Below are positions 26,494 through 35,121 of a stretch of DNA of 64,000 bases, piece by piece. Numbering within the stretch: position 1 is the first letter of the stretch; the number at the start of each line of letters is the position of its first letter. Position numbers and translations under genes: made by a program. Under the pieces are notes generated by a model. It made no database searches and was not told where the DNA came from. It was given only the letters and a program-made list of their open reading frames with translations. This DNA is from G965116155 sp965116155 (GTDB taxonomy: Bacteria; Bdellovibrionota; Bdellovibrionia; Bdellovibrionales; UBA1609). The DNA is taken from the NCBI GenBank assembly GCA_965116155.1, contig OZ220488.1, positions 558,001-622,000 on the forward strand, in the 5' to 3' direction.

Positions 26494-26547
26494 CAATTAG
26501 CCCCTCTCACAGTCTAGCCCCCTCTTGGCCTTATAAGCCGAATACCA

Positions 26548-27570
26548 CTAAGACCCGGTGGCCCATTCATCATCCAAAAAATACCGCGCCGGGTCCACGG
26601 GTACGCCATTTTCGCGCACCTCATAATGCAAGTGCGAAGATGTCGAACGCCCTGTCGAGCCCACAGAAGCAATCACGTCGTACCGCTTGACCCTTTGCCC
26701 CAAGCGCACAAAAATTTGCGCATTATGCCCGTAGCGGGTCTTAATGCCATAGCCATGGTCAATGGCTAGCAATTTTCCATAACCCTCGTCATAACCCACA
26801 TAAGACACCACCCCATCGGCCGGAGCATGCACAGGAGTACCCGGCATGGCTGCAATATCCAATCCGTAATGCATACTGCGCACGCGATAAATCGGATGCA
26901 CACGCATACCAAAGCCCGAAGACCACCAACCCCGCACGGGTTGCACAATAGGCCGCGAGCCCAAGAGGCTTTCATGCTCCTCTACCAGGCTGCTTAGATT
27001 GCGCATGCTTTGCTCCAATGCCTCGGCCTTGCGCAGCCCTTTTGCCAGTCTTAGCACCAGGCCAGCGGCATTAACGGGGTTGGCGGACACGCTGATGCCT
27101 GAACGAGAGTCTGAATAGGCATACAGCCCGCGCACCAAAAGCTCCTGCTGCTGCAGGCTCTCTAGCGCACCTGGCACACGCGGCGATGTATTAGCCTCTC
27201 CATGCAAAAAAGGCCCCCGCATCTCTGTGCCTGCAACCTGCATACGCACCCCTACACTGTGCTGCAGTTTGGCCTTGAGGCTCTCTGTACGGTCGAGGGC
27301 TTTTTCGAAAGACTGCAGCTGCTCCTTAATGCCTTGCATTTGGGCTTTTATTTGTGTGTTTTCCTTTTTTAATACAGAGTTTTCGCGCGCCAAAAAAAGC
27401 AGGTTCGAGTAATCAAAAACCAAGCTCAGCACAAAACCCAAACCAAGCGCCGCCAAAAGCAAGGCTACCCGAAAATACGACTCGCGAACACTAAAACCCC
27501 ACCCCCCTTGAAGGGTGTTGGTCAAAATACGCACGCTATAAACCACCGGGGGTTTAGAGTTTTTGAGCAT
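26548..27570 (-). CDS. M23-family peptidoglycan endopeptidase with coiled coil
   Basis: About 340 residues: one membrane segment (~29-50), a coiled coil (~60-110), a linker, and a C-terminal M23/LytM domain (~215-335). The zinc motifs are visible: HYGLD, KTRYGH and SSHLHYEVR, so the enzyme should be active, unlike EnvC-type activators. It would cut peptide cross-links from the periplasmic face. ATG 27570 has GGGGAG upstream. Longer in-frame starts reach into repeat-flanking DNA and are unlikely. Confidence 0.88.
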   Translation of the reverse strand: MLKNSKPPVVYSVRILTNTLQGGWGFSVRESYFRVALLLAALGLGFVLSLVFDYSNLLFLARENSVLKKENTQIKAQMQGIKEQLQSFEKALDRTESLKAKLQHSVGVRMQVAGTEMRGPFLHGEANTSPRVPGALESLQQQELLVRGLYAYSDSRSGISVSANPVNAAGLVLRLAKGLRKAEALEQSMRNLSSLVEEHESLLGSRPIVQPVRGWWSSGFGMRVHPIYRVRSMHYGLDIAAMPGTPVHAPADGVVSYVGYDEGYGKLLAIDHGYGIKTRYGHNAQIFVRLGQRVKRYDVIASVGSTGRSTSSHLHYEVRENGVPVDPARYFLDDEWATGS

Positions 27571-27642
27571 CGGTCTAGGCTCCCCATACCGCGTCAAGCC
27601 TTGCAAGCTCCACGCAGTAGCAATAGTATCTAGACTATAACC

Positions 27643-29574
27643 TTGAGCCACGCCAAGACAAGAGGCAAGCGACAAGAGGCAACCACAGGGGGATTGCATG
27701 CAGTGTGCGTAAGCATAAAAGCGCCAGTAAAAATGACTTCAGCCCTACGCAGTCCAGCTGATAGCGCCCTTGGACGCGGGCCATCAGATGGACAAGTGGT
27801 CCTGCCTGAAGCATTTTTGCGCGCTAGACAGTTTGGGATCATAATACTAGGGGTGTTGTTTCAGCTGCTGGTGGGTGCGGCTTATGGCGCGGCAGAGCCT
27901 CAGGTGCCGCTTTTAGAGTCCTCTCTTAAGGCGCTGTGCGAAAAAAAGTCCATACCCGAGGCCTGCTACAACTGGGGCCTAGAGCACGAAAAAGCCAAGC
28001 GCTTTGCGGAGGCGAACAAGTATTATACTAAGGCCTGCGATTATAAATTGGCCGAGGGGTGCTTAAGGGCCGCCTATGTGCAGCATGAGCATTTAAAAAA
28101 CGTAGAAAGCGCCCTGCTGCTATACGGCAAGGCATGCACTCAAAACCTGGGAGTGGCTTGTTATTTTTGGGGTCGGGCTTTAGGGGAGCTAAAGCGCTGG
28201 GATCAAGCCACAAAGGCCTTTGTTAAGGTATGCCCTTTGCCGCAGCCTAAAAACATTAAAAAATTGGACCAAAAGCTCTACTGGAACGCCTGCTTTGGTT
28301 TGGGCAATGCCTTGTTTTATAAAGAGCGCTTTAAGGATGCAGCGCTTGCTTTGCGCGTGCCTTGTTACAAGGCCGAAATAGGCGGAGCCTGTCATAATTT
28401 AGCTTTAGCTTATAGGCGCGTGAAGGATTTGGCAAAGGCCTTAGAGGCTTTTACCAAGGCCTGTACGCTCGGTGTGGATGAGTCTTGCTTGAGCGTGGCT
28501 TTGATTTTATTGCAGCAAGGTGAGATCAAAAAAGCACAAGTCTATTTGGAGCAACTGTGTGATGGCAAAAACTGGAGCGCCTGCGCCAAGTTAGCAGAAA
28601 CTTGGCAAAATCAGCAAGAGTGGCAGTTGGCTGCAGAGTATTATGGTCGCGCGTGTAAGGGTGCGAGTGCCACAAGCAGGCATGGTGCATGTTTTAATTG
28701 GGGTCAGATGCTGCTTAAGCTCGGTGATACCCTAGCTGCGCGCAAGGCACTGGGGCCTTCTTGTGAGGAGGGGTTTTTTAGATCTTGCCAAGCTTTGGGG
28801 GCGCTAGAAGAGAGCGAAGGTTTTTTAAACAAAGCCCGTGCGCATTATAGCAAAGCTTGCTATCAGGGTGTGCTGGCAGAGTCTTGCTTAAACCTGGGGC
28901 ACTTGGAGTATGGGGAGGGGGAGTTTGAAAAAGCCGTGCAGCACTACAAGCCTTGGTGCTTGCGTAAGCATAAAAGTGCCAGCAATGCACCCGTGAAACG
29001 AAAGTGCAGCCGCCTTGGCAGCCCCTGCAAGGGGCGTCAGCCAAGGTGGCAAACGCAGTCTTCGCGGGTGCATTGTGCACTAGACAGCTATCAACGCGCC
29101 GGTAGCTTTGGGGGCTCTCTAACCCCAAAGCGTCCAAACTTGCGCAAGCATAAAAGTGGACCCTCTGTCCCAAGGCACGAAACTTTGACGAAAGCCTGGT
29201 CGCTGCGGGCCTGCGGCCCTTCGCTACAGGGCCATAGTAGCCTTATAGGCCGCAGAATTCTCTGCGGGACGCTTGGCACCATCGCAGCCGCACCCTTGCA
29301 GGGCGCTGCTCTAGCGCCGCCGCTTATCCCAGAGAATTCTGCTAGCACTCTAATTATTGCCTGCGCGGGCTTGGGCTTGAGTTATAGTCGTATGTTGGGG
29401 TTTGCGGATCAGGCACGGCATTATTTAGCAAAGGCTTGTGGCTTAGAGCATTATGCAAGCTGCCACAATTTGGGTGCTTTGGAGTGGAACATTGGCAACC
29501 GCCAAGAGGCCCGCAAGTGGTTCGAAAAAGCCTGCCGTGGCGGCTTTGAGGAATCATGTGGTTTTAAAGACTAG
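27643..29574 (+). CDS. Sel1/TPR-like repeat protein interrupted in frame by palindromic elements
   Basis: About ten 35-residue alpha-alpha repeats with paired cysteines (pattern AC..G...SC..LG..L), a signal-peptide-like stretch at codons ~66-88 (FGIIILGVLFQLLVGAAYGA) and no enzyme motif. Two insertions are visible. Codons ~22-64 are a class X element, so the original start is obscured; GTG 27853 or an element ATG (27733) are candidates. Codons ~440-570 are an X-W-Y composite (28962-29353) read through without a stop, between KPWC and ACAGLGLSYSR, after which a normal repeat resumes. Removing the composite would restore repeat phasing. The stop TAG lies in GACTAG of hairpin Z3. Confidence 0.7.
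   Translation: MSHAKTRGKRQEATTGGLHAVCVSIKAPVKMTSALRSPADSALGRGPSDGQVVLPEAFLRARQFGIIILGVLFQLLVGAAYGAAEPQVPLLESSLKALCEKKSIPEACYNWGLEHEKAKRFAEANKYYTKACDYKLAEGCLRAAYVQHEHLKNVESALLLYGKACTQNLGVACYFWGRALGELKRWDQATKAFVKVCPLPQPKNIKKLDQKLYWNACFGLGNALFYKERFKDAALALRVPCYKAEIGGACHNLALAYRRVKDLAKALEAFTKACTLGVDESCLSVALILLQQGEIKKAQVYLEQLCDGKNWSACAKLAETWQNQQEWQLAAEYYGRACKGASATSRHGACFNWGQMLLKLGDTLAARKALGPSCEEGFFRSCQALGALEESEGFLNKARAHYSKACYQGVLAESCLNLGHLEYGEGEFEKAVQHYKPWCLRKHKSASNAPVKRKCSRLGSPCKGRQPRWQTQSSRVHCALDSYQRAGSFGGSLTPKRPNLRKHKSGPSVPRHETLTKAWSLRACGPSLQGHSSLIGRRILCGTLGTIAAAPLQGAALAPPLIPENSASTLIIACAGLGLSYSRMLGFADQARHYLAKACGLEHYASCHNLGALEWNIGNRQEARKWFEKACRGGFEESCGFKD
27707..27831. repeat. Class X palindrome at the 5' end of the Sel1-type gene
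   Basis: GCGTAAGCATAAAAGCGCCA at the left, GCGCGCTAGACAG at the right. The internal box reads CTACGCAGTCCA opposite TGGACAAGTGGTCC. It is open in one frame, including an ATG at 27733, so it may supply the start of the gene. Confidence 0.85.
28962..29353. repeat. X-W-Y composite inserted inside a coding sequence
   Basis: X at 28962-29088 with a private stem AATGCACCCG/CGGGTGCATT; a linking hairpin at 29088-29150 (GCTTTGGGG/CCCCAAAGC); a W hairpin in reverse at about 29170-29238; class Y in reverse at 29239-29353 with stem GCAGAATTCTCTG/CAGAGAATTCTGC. All of it lacks stop codons in the host frame. Confidence 0.85.
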
Positions 29575-29905
29575 CCCAAACACCTCTTGCATGCAGCGCA
29601 GCCTGGTAAAGCACCTTTGTGCGCCACCAGGCCAGTGGAAAGCCGAGAGGTGTTTGGGCGGTCTATGCAGCTTGCGTAAGCTGTATAGGTCGCAAAAACT
29701 CTTTAAGGCTTTCGTTTCGCCCCCTTGCCTGATACCCCCTACAGGGGCTAAGGGGGCTTCACTTACTGCTTAAAGAGTTTTTACTAGCGCTTTAATTGGG
29801 CGTAAGCATAAAAGCCCGCAGCGACCAGACTCCGCCGTCAAAGCCATGGATGCCAGCCAAGCGCTCCACAGAGCATACGCCAGTCGCAAAGGCTGATACA
29901 CACAA
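29569..29905. repeat. Palindromes Z3 and inverted Y, plus a V-type fragment
   Basis: Z3 at 29569-29663 (GACTAGCCCAAACACCTC ... GAGGTGTTTGGGCGGTC) starts inside the Sel1-type stop codon. Class Y in reverse spans 29681-29795 with stem AAAAACTCTTTAAG/CTTAAAGAGTTTTT; its sister at 51577-51688 has the same outer stem but a different apical stem, still paired. A GGGCGTAAGCATAAAAG box follows at 29798-29813. At 29868-29900 is the right flank of a V palindrome (GCCAGTCGCAAAGGCTGATA). Confidence 0.8.
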
Positions 29906-29951
29906 ATGTGCCGGCTCAACATTTGCGTGATGCGTCAATAAAGACAAAAGT

Positions 29952-29996
<45 letters not shown>

Positions 29997-30104
29997 AAAA
30001 GCATAGCAGGCGGATTCGAGAGAGCGCAAGCTTGTAAGAGGCCGTTTTGTGCAGTTGTGCAAATCAATAAGGGATAGATTTTAATGCTGTGGGAGGATTA
30101 AAAA

Positions 30105-30764
30105 ATGCGCCTTTTTTTACAAAGTTTTTGTGTTCTGTTTTTTGCAAGTGCCACCATCGCACCGGCTTACGCCGAGAAGCTGCTTTTTTATGTGGATGTT
30201 AGCTCAGCGACGGATGCACAAAAAAAGCTCATGCCATGCATGCACCTACTAGAAAACACAGAAAAAAACGAAGCCCTAGCTATGGCTGCTGTACGGGGCA
30301 ATTACGAAGCTGCTAAAACCTTAATAGAAAGTGGCGGCCTTAACCTTAACGCAATACATGGCACCCGCACAGCAGCAGAGGCAGGTTATGACAACGTAGG
30401 GTACACGCCCCTTCAGTGGGCAATTCTAAAAGGCAACACACAAATAGCAGAGCTACTGCTGCAACAGCCTGAAATCGAGCCTTGTATTCGATCTACTGTA
30501 CGAGGTTCAACGGCCCTTCATATAGCTGCAAAAACTAACAACGCCTTTATTGCCAAGCAGTTGCTAGAGCATCCCAAAATGTCCTGCATTAACCATAGAA
30601 GAGCAACGGATCATGGAAACGCTCATAGCGCTGGTGGAAATAAAGGAGCCACAGCAAAAGATGTAGCGTATCATTATAACTCTACAGATGTGTTCAGGCT
30701 TTTAAAAAAAGCCAAGGCAAAATACGCGTTTCCTAACTCCGATTCAATCGGAGGACGCCCCTAA
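30105..30764 (+). CDS. Secreted ankyrin-repeat protein
   Basis: A 219-residue protein with a signal peptide (1-23, ending AYA) and three to four ankyrin repeats at about 53-200 (MAAVRGNYEAAKTLIESGG; YTPLQWAILKGNTQIAELLL; STALHIAAKTNNAFIAKQLL). GGGAGGA precedes the ATG. Ankyrin repeats bind proteins; an exported copy might act in the periplasm or on another cell. A (TGCT)11 tract upstream raises the possibility of phase-variable expression. Confidence 0.8.
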   Translation: MRLFLQSFCVLFFASATIAPAYAEKLLFYVDVSSATDAQKKLMPCMHLLENTEKNEALAMAAVRGNYEAAKTLIESGGLNLNAIHGTRTAAEAGYDNVGYTPLQWAILKGNTQIAELLLQQPEIEPCIRSTVRGSTALHIAAKTNNAFIAKQLLEHPKMSCINHRRATDHGNAHSAGGNKGATAKDVAYHYNSTDVFRLLKKAKAKYAFPNSDSIGGRP

Positions 30765-31860
30765 AATAAGGCTGTATGCGTAGCATAAAAGCGTATTCCT
30801 TGTACCTAGTCGTGACTGAAGTATGTTCTCCGGGGAAAAGCTATCCAGCACGTGAGGGTGCCCTAGCTTAGGCCGCTTGCCTTGCTCACCTAAAGGTGTG
30901 TCAGCAGGCTGCGCTCTCTGGCCAGGGCACCCTCACTAACACTTTTATGCTTACGCACTTCCGGCTGGCGCGTACTCATGCCACATTAGGGTTTTAATAC
31001 TGTATCTTACAGGCACGCAGATCCCTTATAGGTCGCAAAATTCTCTGTAAGACGCTTGGCACCCTGATCGTCGCCTCCTGCAGAGGCTGTCAGGATGCCG
31101 CCGCTTTGCTTCAGAGAATTTTACTAGCGCTCTAACTTAAGCCAGAGTCAGCCGGAGAACATACTTCAGCACAAGGGGCTAACACGCAGAACCTTTGCAA
31201 GGTTAATATTTTGTGCACTATAGAGCCTCTTGTTTTGCAGGGTTTTTGGCGCAAGCATAAAAGTGCCAACAAAAATGTCCTCAGCCCTACGCAGTCTATC
31301 TGATAGCGCCGGTAGCTATCTAGTTTTCCCTTGAAATTTTGGGGCTCTCCGCTTACCACCTGCTTAGCACCCCATAAAGGGGCGCAGGTGGCTTCGCTAT
31401 CCGCCCAAGATTTCAAGGGGCCACTTTTATGCTTACGCACCTTGGGCGCGGGCCATCTACGAAAGTGTGTACGCTTTGGACCTACAGATCGCCCAAAGCT
31501 ATCGGCGCGTTGATAGCTGTCTAGCGCGCAAAAACACTTTGAATGGGAGCCTCGCTTGCCACCTTGGCTGGCGCCCCTTGCAGGGGCTGCCAATGTGTCT
31601 GCGTCTCTGATCAAAGTGTTTTTGCTGGCGCTTTTATCCTTACGGGACAAGTGGGCCTGCCTGAGGCATTTTTGTGCACTAGACAGCTTCATACTAAACA
31701 CCATAAACCCTGCAAATACAGAACCCACAATATCAACAAAATTAACAATAATTACAGATGGTTATATGATACTTCAGCGTCGACTACCTACATACTGAAA
31801 AATGCCTGCCTGGCAGGGCCCTAAGGGCCCGGATACCAGGCGGGCCAATAACAGCGCGTA
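30765..31860. repeat. Large nested palindrome cluster between 31-bp direct repeats
   Basis: Direct repeats of 31 bp begin GCGTAGCATAAAAGCGTATT at 30778-30808 and 31856-31886. Between them lie an inverted repeat CTGAAGTATGTTCTCCGG (30816-30833 and 31152-31169) enclosing U (30840-30957) and an inverted Y (31023-31135); then X (31249-31687), which itself contains U (31315-31439) and another X in reverse (31514-31644); then a GC-rich hairpin at 31808-31841. There is no gene in these 1.1 kb. Confidence 0.85.
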
Positions 31861-31911
31861 GCATAAAAGCGTATTCCTTGTACCTATGGTACAAGGAATA
31901 CGCTTTTATGC
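31861..31911. terminator. Perfect 24-bp palindrome over a stop codon
   Basis: Arms of 24 bases (GCATAAAAGCGTATTCCTTG... and complement) with a TAT loop. The minus-strand gene ends inside it (stop complement of 31906-31908). It is a strong hairpin without a clear T-tract, so a terminator or mRNA 3'-end stabiliser is likely. Confidence 0.65.
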
Positions 31912-32499
31912 ACTGGGCTTATAGGTGAGCCTGGTGAGACGGGTGGGCCATTTTTTTTCGGCCGAAAGGTCAAACCCCACAGCTTCGCCCCCTGCCAGTA
32001 TGGACTCATAAACTTGTATAAGGCTTTCTAGCTCGTAGGCGCTACCCATGGGGGTATTGGCGCTTTCTTCGATGGCCTCGAGTACTCCTAAAAGGTCCAC
32101 GGTTGTTACCACCCGTGGCAGGCGTTCGGGGTCAAGGCCCTCGGGTATAATAGGCTTAAAGCCTACAAGGCTTTGGGTGAGCAAAATTTTGCTGCCGTTA
32201 AAAAAATTAATCTGCAAAAACAAAGACCCATAAGGGTCAAAGCGGCGTATGACATTTTCTATGTCTCGGGTTTGCAGTTTAAGGCTTTTGTCTCCAGCAA
32301 GTTGAGAGAGCAAAAAGCACCCGCTGCGTTTTTTTATTTTTAGTCCAGAGGACTCTTTTACATAATCAAAAATAACTTTCGTAAAGGCATTTATTGTTGA
32401 ATCCGCCAAAGTAGTACTCCGCTGTTTTGCAGCTTCTATGTGCAGTGGAATTCTCCAAAGCGCGCTAGCGCCACATAGCTTGCTGCAAGGCCATACCAC
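31906..32499 (-). CDS. Conserved cytoplasmic protein, unknown function
   Basis: Up to 197 residues, soluble, mixed alpha/beta, with KPIIPEGLDPERLPRVVTTV and a helical C-terminus. I associate it loosely with uncharacterised deltaproteobacterial proteins. The start is uncertain: GTG 32499 lacks a ribosome site and the first ~18 residues look non-native, so translation may begin nearer residue 19 or at a TTG near residue 31. The last residues (SA-stop) lie in the palindrome downstream. Confidence 0.55.
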   Translation of the reverse strand: MVWPCSKLCGASALWRIPLHIEAAKQRSTTLADSTINAFTKVIFDYVKESSGLKIKKRSGCFLLSQLAGDKSLKLQTRDIENVIRRFDPYGSLFLQINFFNGSKILLTQSLVGFKPIIPEGLDPERLPRVVTTVDLLGVLEAIEESANTPMGSAYELESLIQVYESILAGGEAVGFDLSAEKKWPTRLTRLTYKPSA

Positions 32500-32534
32500 T
32501 ACATCGGGGGACTTAGAGCACTAATGTGAATACT

Positions 32535-32665
32535 GTATCATTTAGAGTGCTAGCCTAGTTACAGGCTAGCCAAGACACCTCTTGCATGCAGCGCCGCCTG
32601 GTAAAGCACCTTTGTGCGCCAGGCCAGTGGAAAGCCAATTTGTTGGCACTTTTATGCTTACGCGC
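32535..32665. repeat. Truncated Z element fused to an X end
   Basis: TTTAGAGTGCTAG (32541) is followed by a Z arm from 32564 (GGCTAGCCAAGACACCTC) whose closing arm is replaced after GGAAAGCC by TTTGTTGGCACTTTTATGCTTACGC, a class X terminus. This is a recombinant or deletion junction. Confidence 0.75.
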
Positions 32666-32705
32666 AAAAATTTTAAAATTGTGTCAAATAAAATGACAAT
32701 ACAAC

Positions 32706-33008
32706 CTACACCTTTTGGGCATATAGACAAAAGCACCCTAGACTTGAGTGGGCCTCTACGCTGTACTTTGTATTAGAAGCCAGCAAGGTACGGTCTCCGG
32801 GGCGCAACAAAAACCTATTCCCGACAATCTCTACAAAAACCTGCCCCTCTACCACCGTAAAAAGCTCCGCAAAAGCCTGCGGGTGCGCCTTGATCTTCTG
32901 CCCAGGCTCGAGCCGAAGCTCTGAGGGCTTAAGACCATCCGCAAGGTACATGGACTTAATCTGCTGTATATTGGGCAACAAAGGAGCCTGCCAGCGTGTA
33001 ATGAGCAT
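32706..33008 (-). CDS. Small cupin-domain protein
   Basis: About 100 residues forming one cupin_2 barrel: HPQAFAELFTVVEGQVFVEI and LRPGDRTLLASNTKYSVEA match motifs 1 and 2, although the metal-binding histidines are only partly conserved. The ligand is unknown. ATG 33008 is preferred; an upstream extension would overlap the divergent priA start. Confidence 0.7.
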   Translation of the reverse strand: MLITRWQAPLLPNIQQIKSMYLADGLKPSELRLEPGQKIKAHPQAFAELFTVVEGQVFVEIVGNRFLLRPGDRTLLASNTKYSVEAHSSLGCFCLYAQKV

Positions 33009-33057
33009 AGTCAATATGTAACACAAAGCGCTGTACCATGCACTTTGGGTCGTAGGG

Positions 33058-35103
33058 GTGATAGCCTTTGTTCTTGTGGATAGTAATTTAGCAAGCGCCA
33101 CCCAACCCAAAACTTGCTTTAGTGTAGGGGTTAACGCTCCCTTAGAGGGGCCGCTACATTATTGTGGGGACTTAGGCCTAGAAGCAGGCACATCGGTCCG
33201 CGTGCCCCTGGGGCGCAGGGTGGTAGATGGCGTGGTGCTAGGCGTATCAGATCTTAAAGAGAGCACCTATGCGCTAAAAAATATCAAACAGCTCAACCCA
33301 CACCGCCCGCAGCTGCCTTTAAAGCACCTAGAGTGGCTCAGGTGGATGTCGCGTTACTACATGCATCCTTTGGGCAAGGTGCTATCTATGGCGTTTTCGC
33401 CATTAAAGCGCAGGCCTAAGTTTTTATCCAGTAAGGACGCGGGGGGAGTTTTGTCTGAACTAAATGCAGCTCAAGCAAAATGCGTAAGCAGCATAGAGTT
33501 TAAAGCTTTTTCGCGGCACTTGCTTTACGGAGTGACAGGCAGTGGTAAAACCCGTGTGTATTTGCATTTGTTTAAAAAAATGCTGAGCCTTGATCCTGGT
33601 GCTAGGGGCTTAATGTTAGTGCCTGAGATTGCTTTAACGCCGCAGCTTTTGGCTCGATTTGAGGCGAGTTTTCCAGGCCAAGTAGGGGTGCTGCACTCGC
33701 AGCTTAAAGACCGCGAAAGATCTTTGGCGTGGTGGGGTTTTTTCGAAGGACGGTATAACATATTGCTAGGAGCCCGATCGGCTTTGTTTTGTCCTGCTCC
33801 GCGTTTGGGGCTTGTAGTTGTGGATGAGGAGCATGAAAACTCTTTTAAACAAAACACAGGATTAAAATATAATGGACGCGACGCTGCGATTATGCTTGCG
33901 CGCTTGCATAGCTGCCCGGTGCTCTTAGGCTCAGCCACACCTAGTTTAGAAAGCTGGCACAAAGCTATGCAAGGGCAATACAAGTTGCACAGGCTGCCTT
34001 TAAGAGCTGCGTATAAAAAAATGCCGCAAACTCAAGTCGTAAACTTGCGCCAAACTAAAAAAGACCCCGATCTGCCCTTTTGGTTAAGCCTTGCGCTGTA
34101 TGAGGAGATGCAAAACACCCTAGCCCGCAAAGAGCAGGTGGCTTTGTTTTTAAACCGCCGCGGCAGCGCTCGTATGCGGGTGTGCAAAAGCTGTGGCGCC
34201 AGTGTGGAGTGCCCCAATTGTGATATTAACTTGGTGGAGCACGCGGGGGGTTTAGGTGCACAAGCTGCATCTGCCGGGTATATGGTGTGCCACTATTGCG
34301 ATTACAGCGAATCTGTACAAGACCAATGCGGTCAGTGCAAGGACACGGCAATGGTGTCTATAGGCCTTGGCACCCAGCGTGTGGAGCAGGACATAGCGCA
34401 GCTGTTTCCAGAGGCCCGCGTGGCCCGTGCGGATCGTGATGAACTCACTAACAGAGAGGCTCTAGAGGAGATGATACGCCACATGCAAGAGGAGCGTACG
34501 GATATTTTAGTGGGCACACAGATGATCGCCAAAGGCTTAGACTTTAAAAAGCTCACCCTGGTAGGAGTGCTATTAGCCGATTTGAACCTCAATATGCCCG
34601 ATTTTCGTGCGGGCGAAAAAGCTTTTCAGATGCTTATGCAAGTAAGCGGCAGATCAGGGCGCGCGCGCGAGGGCAAAGTGGTGGTGCAAACCTTTAACCC
34701 CGATCATCCGAGCATTGCTTGCGCATGCGCCAATAACTACGAAGGCTTTGCTAGAGGGGAGCTAAGTTTTAGAAAAGAGCTCCTGTATCCTCCCTTTGGA
34801 GCTTTGTGTGTGTTTTTGTTAGAGTCTTTACATTTAGAAAAAGCAAAACGTGCCGCCGGTATTTTGGCCTGCCGCATGCAAAGCCTGCAGCAAAAAGAGC
34901 CCCTCTACTCTAAGGTGCAGATTTTGGGCCCGGCACCTGCACCCTTGGGTTATCTTTGCAATAAACACCGGTACCAAATTATAGTAAAAACTCCCAAAGG
35001 GCATTTTGCGCATTTTTACTCGAAAATTTTATTCGATAAAAAAAACTGGCTCCCCAAAGGCGTGCGTCTGGTGGTAAATAAAGACCCTTTGGGGTTTATG
35101 TAA
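33058..35103 (+). CDS. priA: Primosomal replication helicase PriA
   Basis: 681 residues. PriA reloads the replicative helicase at stalled forks. Visible are the N-terminal 3'-DNA-binding domain (~20-110), Walker A TGSGKT (~162), the DEEH box (VVVDEEHENSF, ~260), GSATPSLES, the paired zinc motifs (CKSCGASVECPNC and CHYCDY...CGQC, ~380-430), GTQMIAKGLDF, and QVSGRSGRA (helicase motif VI). The length is slightly short for the family. The GTG start at 33058 has little ribosome signal. murB follows 18 bases downstream. Confidence 0.93.
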   Translation: MIAFVLVDSNLASATQPKTCFSVGVNAPLEGPLHYCGDLGLEAGTSVRVPLGRRVVDGVVLGVSDLKESTYALKNIKQLNPHRPQLPLKHLEWLRWMSRYYMHPLGKVLSMAFSPLKRRPKFLSSKDAGGVLSELNAAQAKCVSSIEFKAFSRHLLYGVTGSGKTRVYLHLFKKMLSLDPGARGLMLVPEIALTPQLLARFEASFPGQVGVLHSQLKDRERSLAWWGFFEGRYNILLGARSALFCPAPRLGLVVVDEEHENSFKQNTGLKYNGRDAAIMLARLHSCPVLLGSATPSLESWHKAMQGQYKLHRLPLRAAYKKMPQTQVVNLRQTKKDPDLPFWLSLALYEEMQNTLARKEQVALFLNRRGSARMRVCKSCGASVECPNCDINLVEHAGGLGAQAASAGYMVCHYCDYSESVQDQCGQCKDTAMVSIGLGTQRVEQDIAQLFPEARVARADRDELTNREALEEMIRHMQEERTDILVGTQMIAKGLDFKKLTLVGVLLADLNLNMPDFRAGEKAFQMLMQVSGRSGRAREGKVVVQTFNPDHPSIACACANNYEGFARGELSFRKELLYPPFGALCVFLLESLHLEKAKRAAGILACRMQSLQQKEPLYSKVQILGPAPAPLGYLCNKHRYQIIVKTPKGHFAHFYSKILFDKKNWLPKGVRLVVNKDPLGFM

Positions 35104-35121
35104 AATACCAACAGGGCACCT

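Noticed and set aside
31132..31728. A minus-strand protein of 198 residues
   Set aside because: The frame is made entirely of nested X, U and Y elements that lack stops in this phase; no gene-like region remains.
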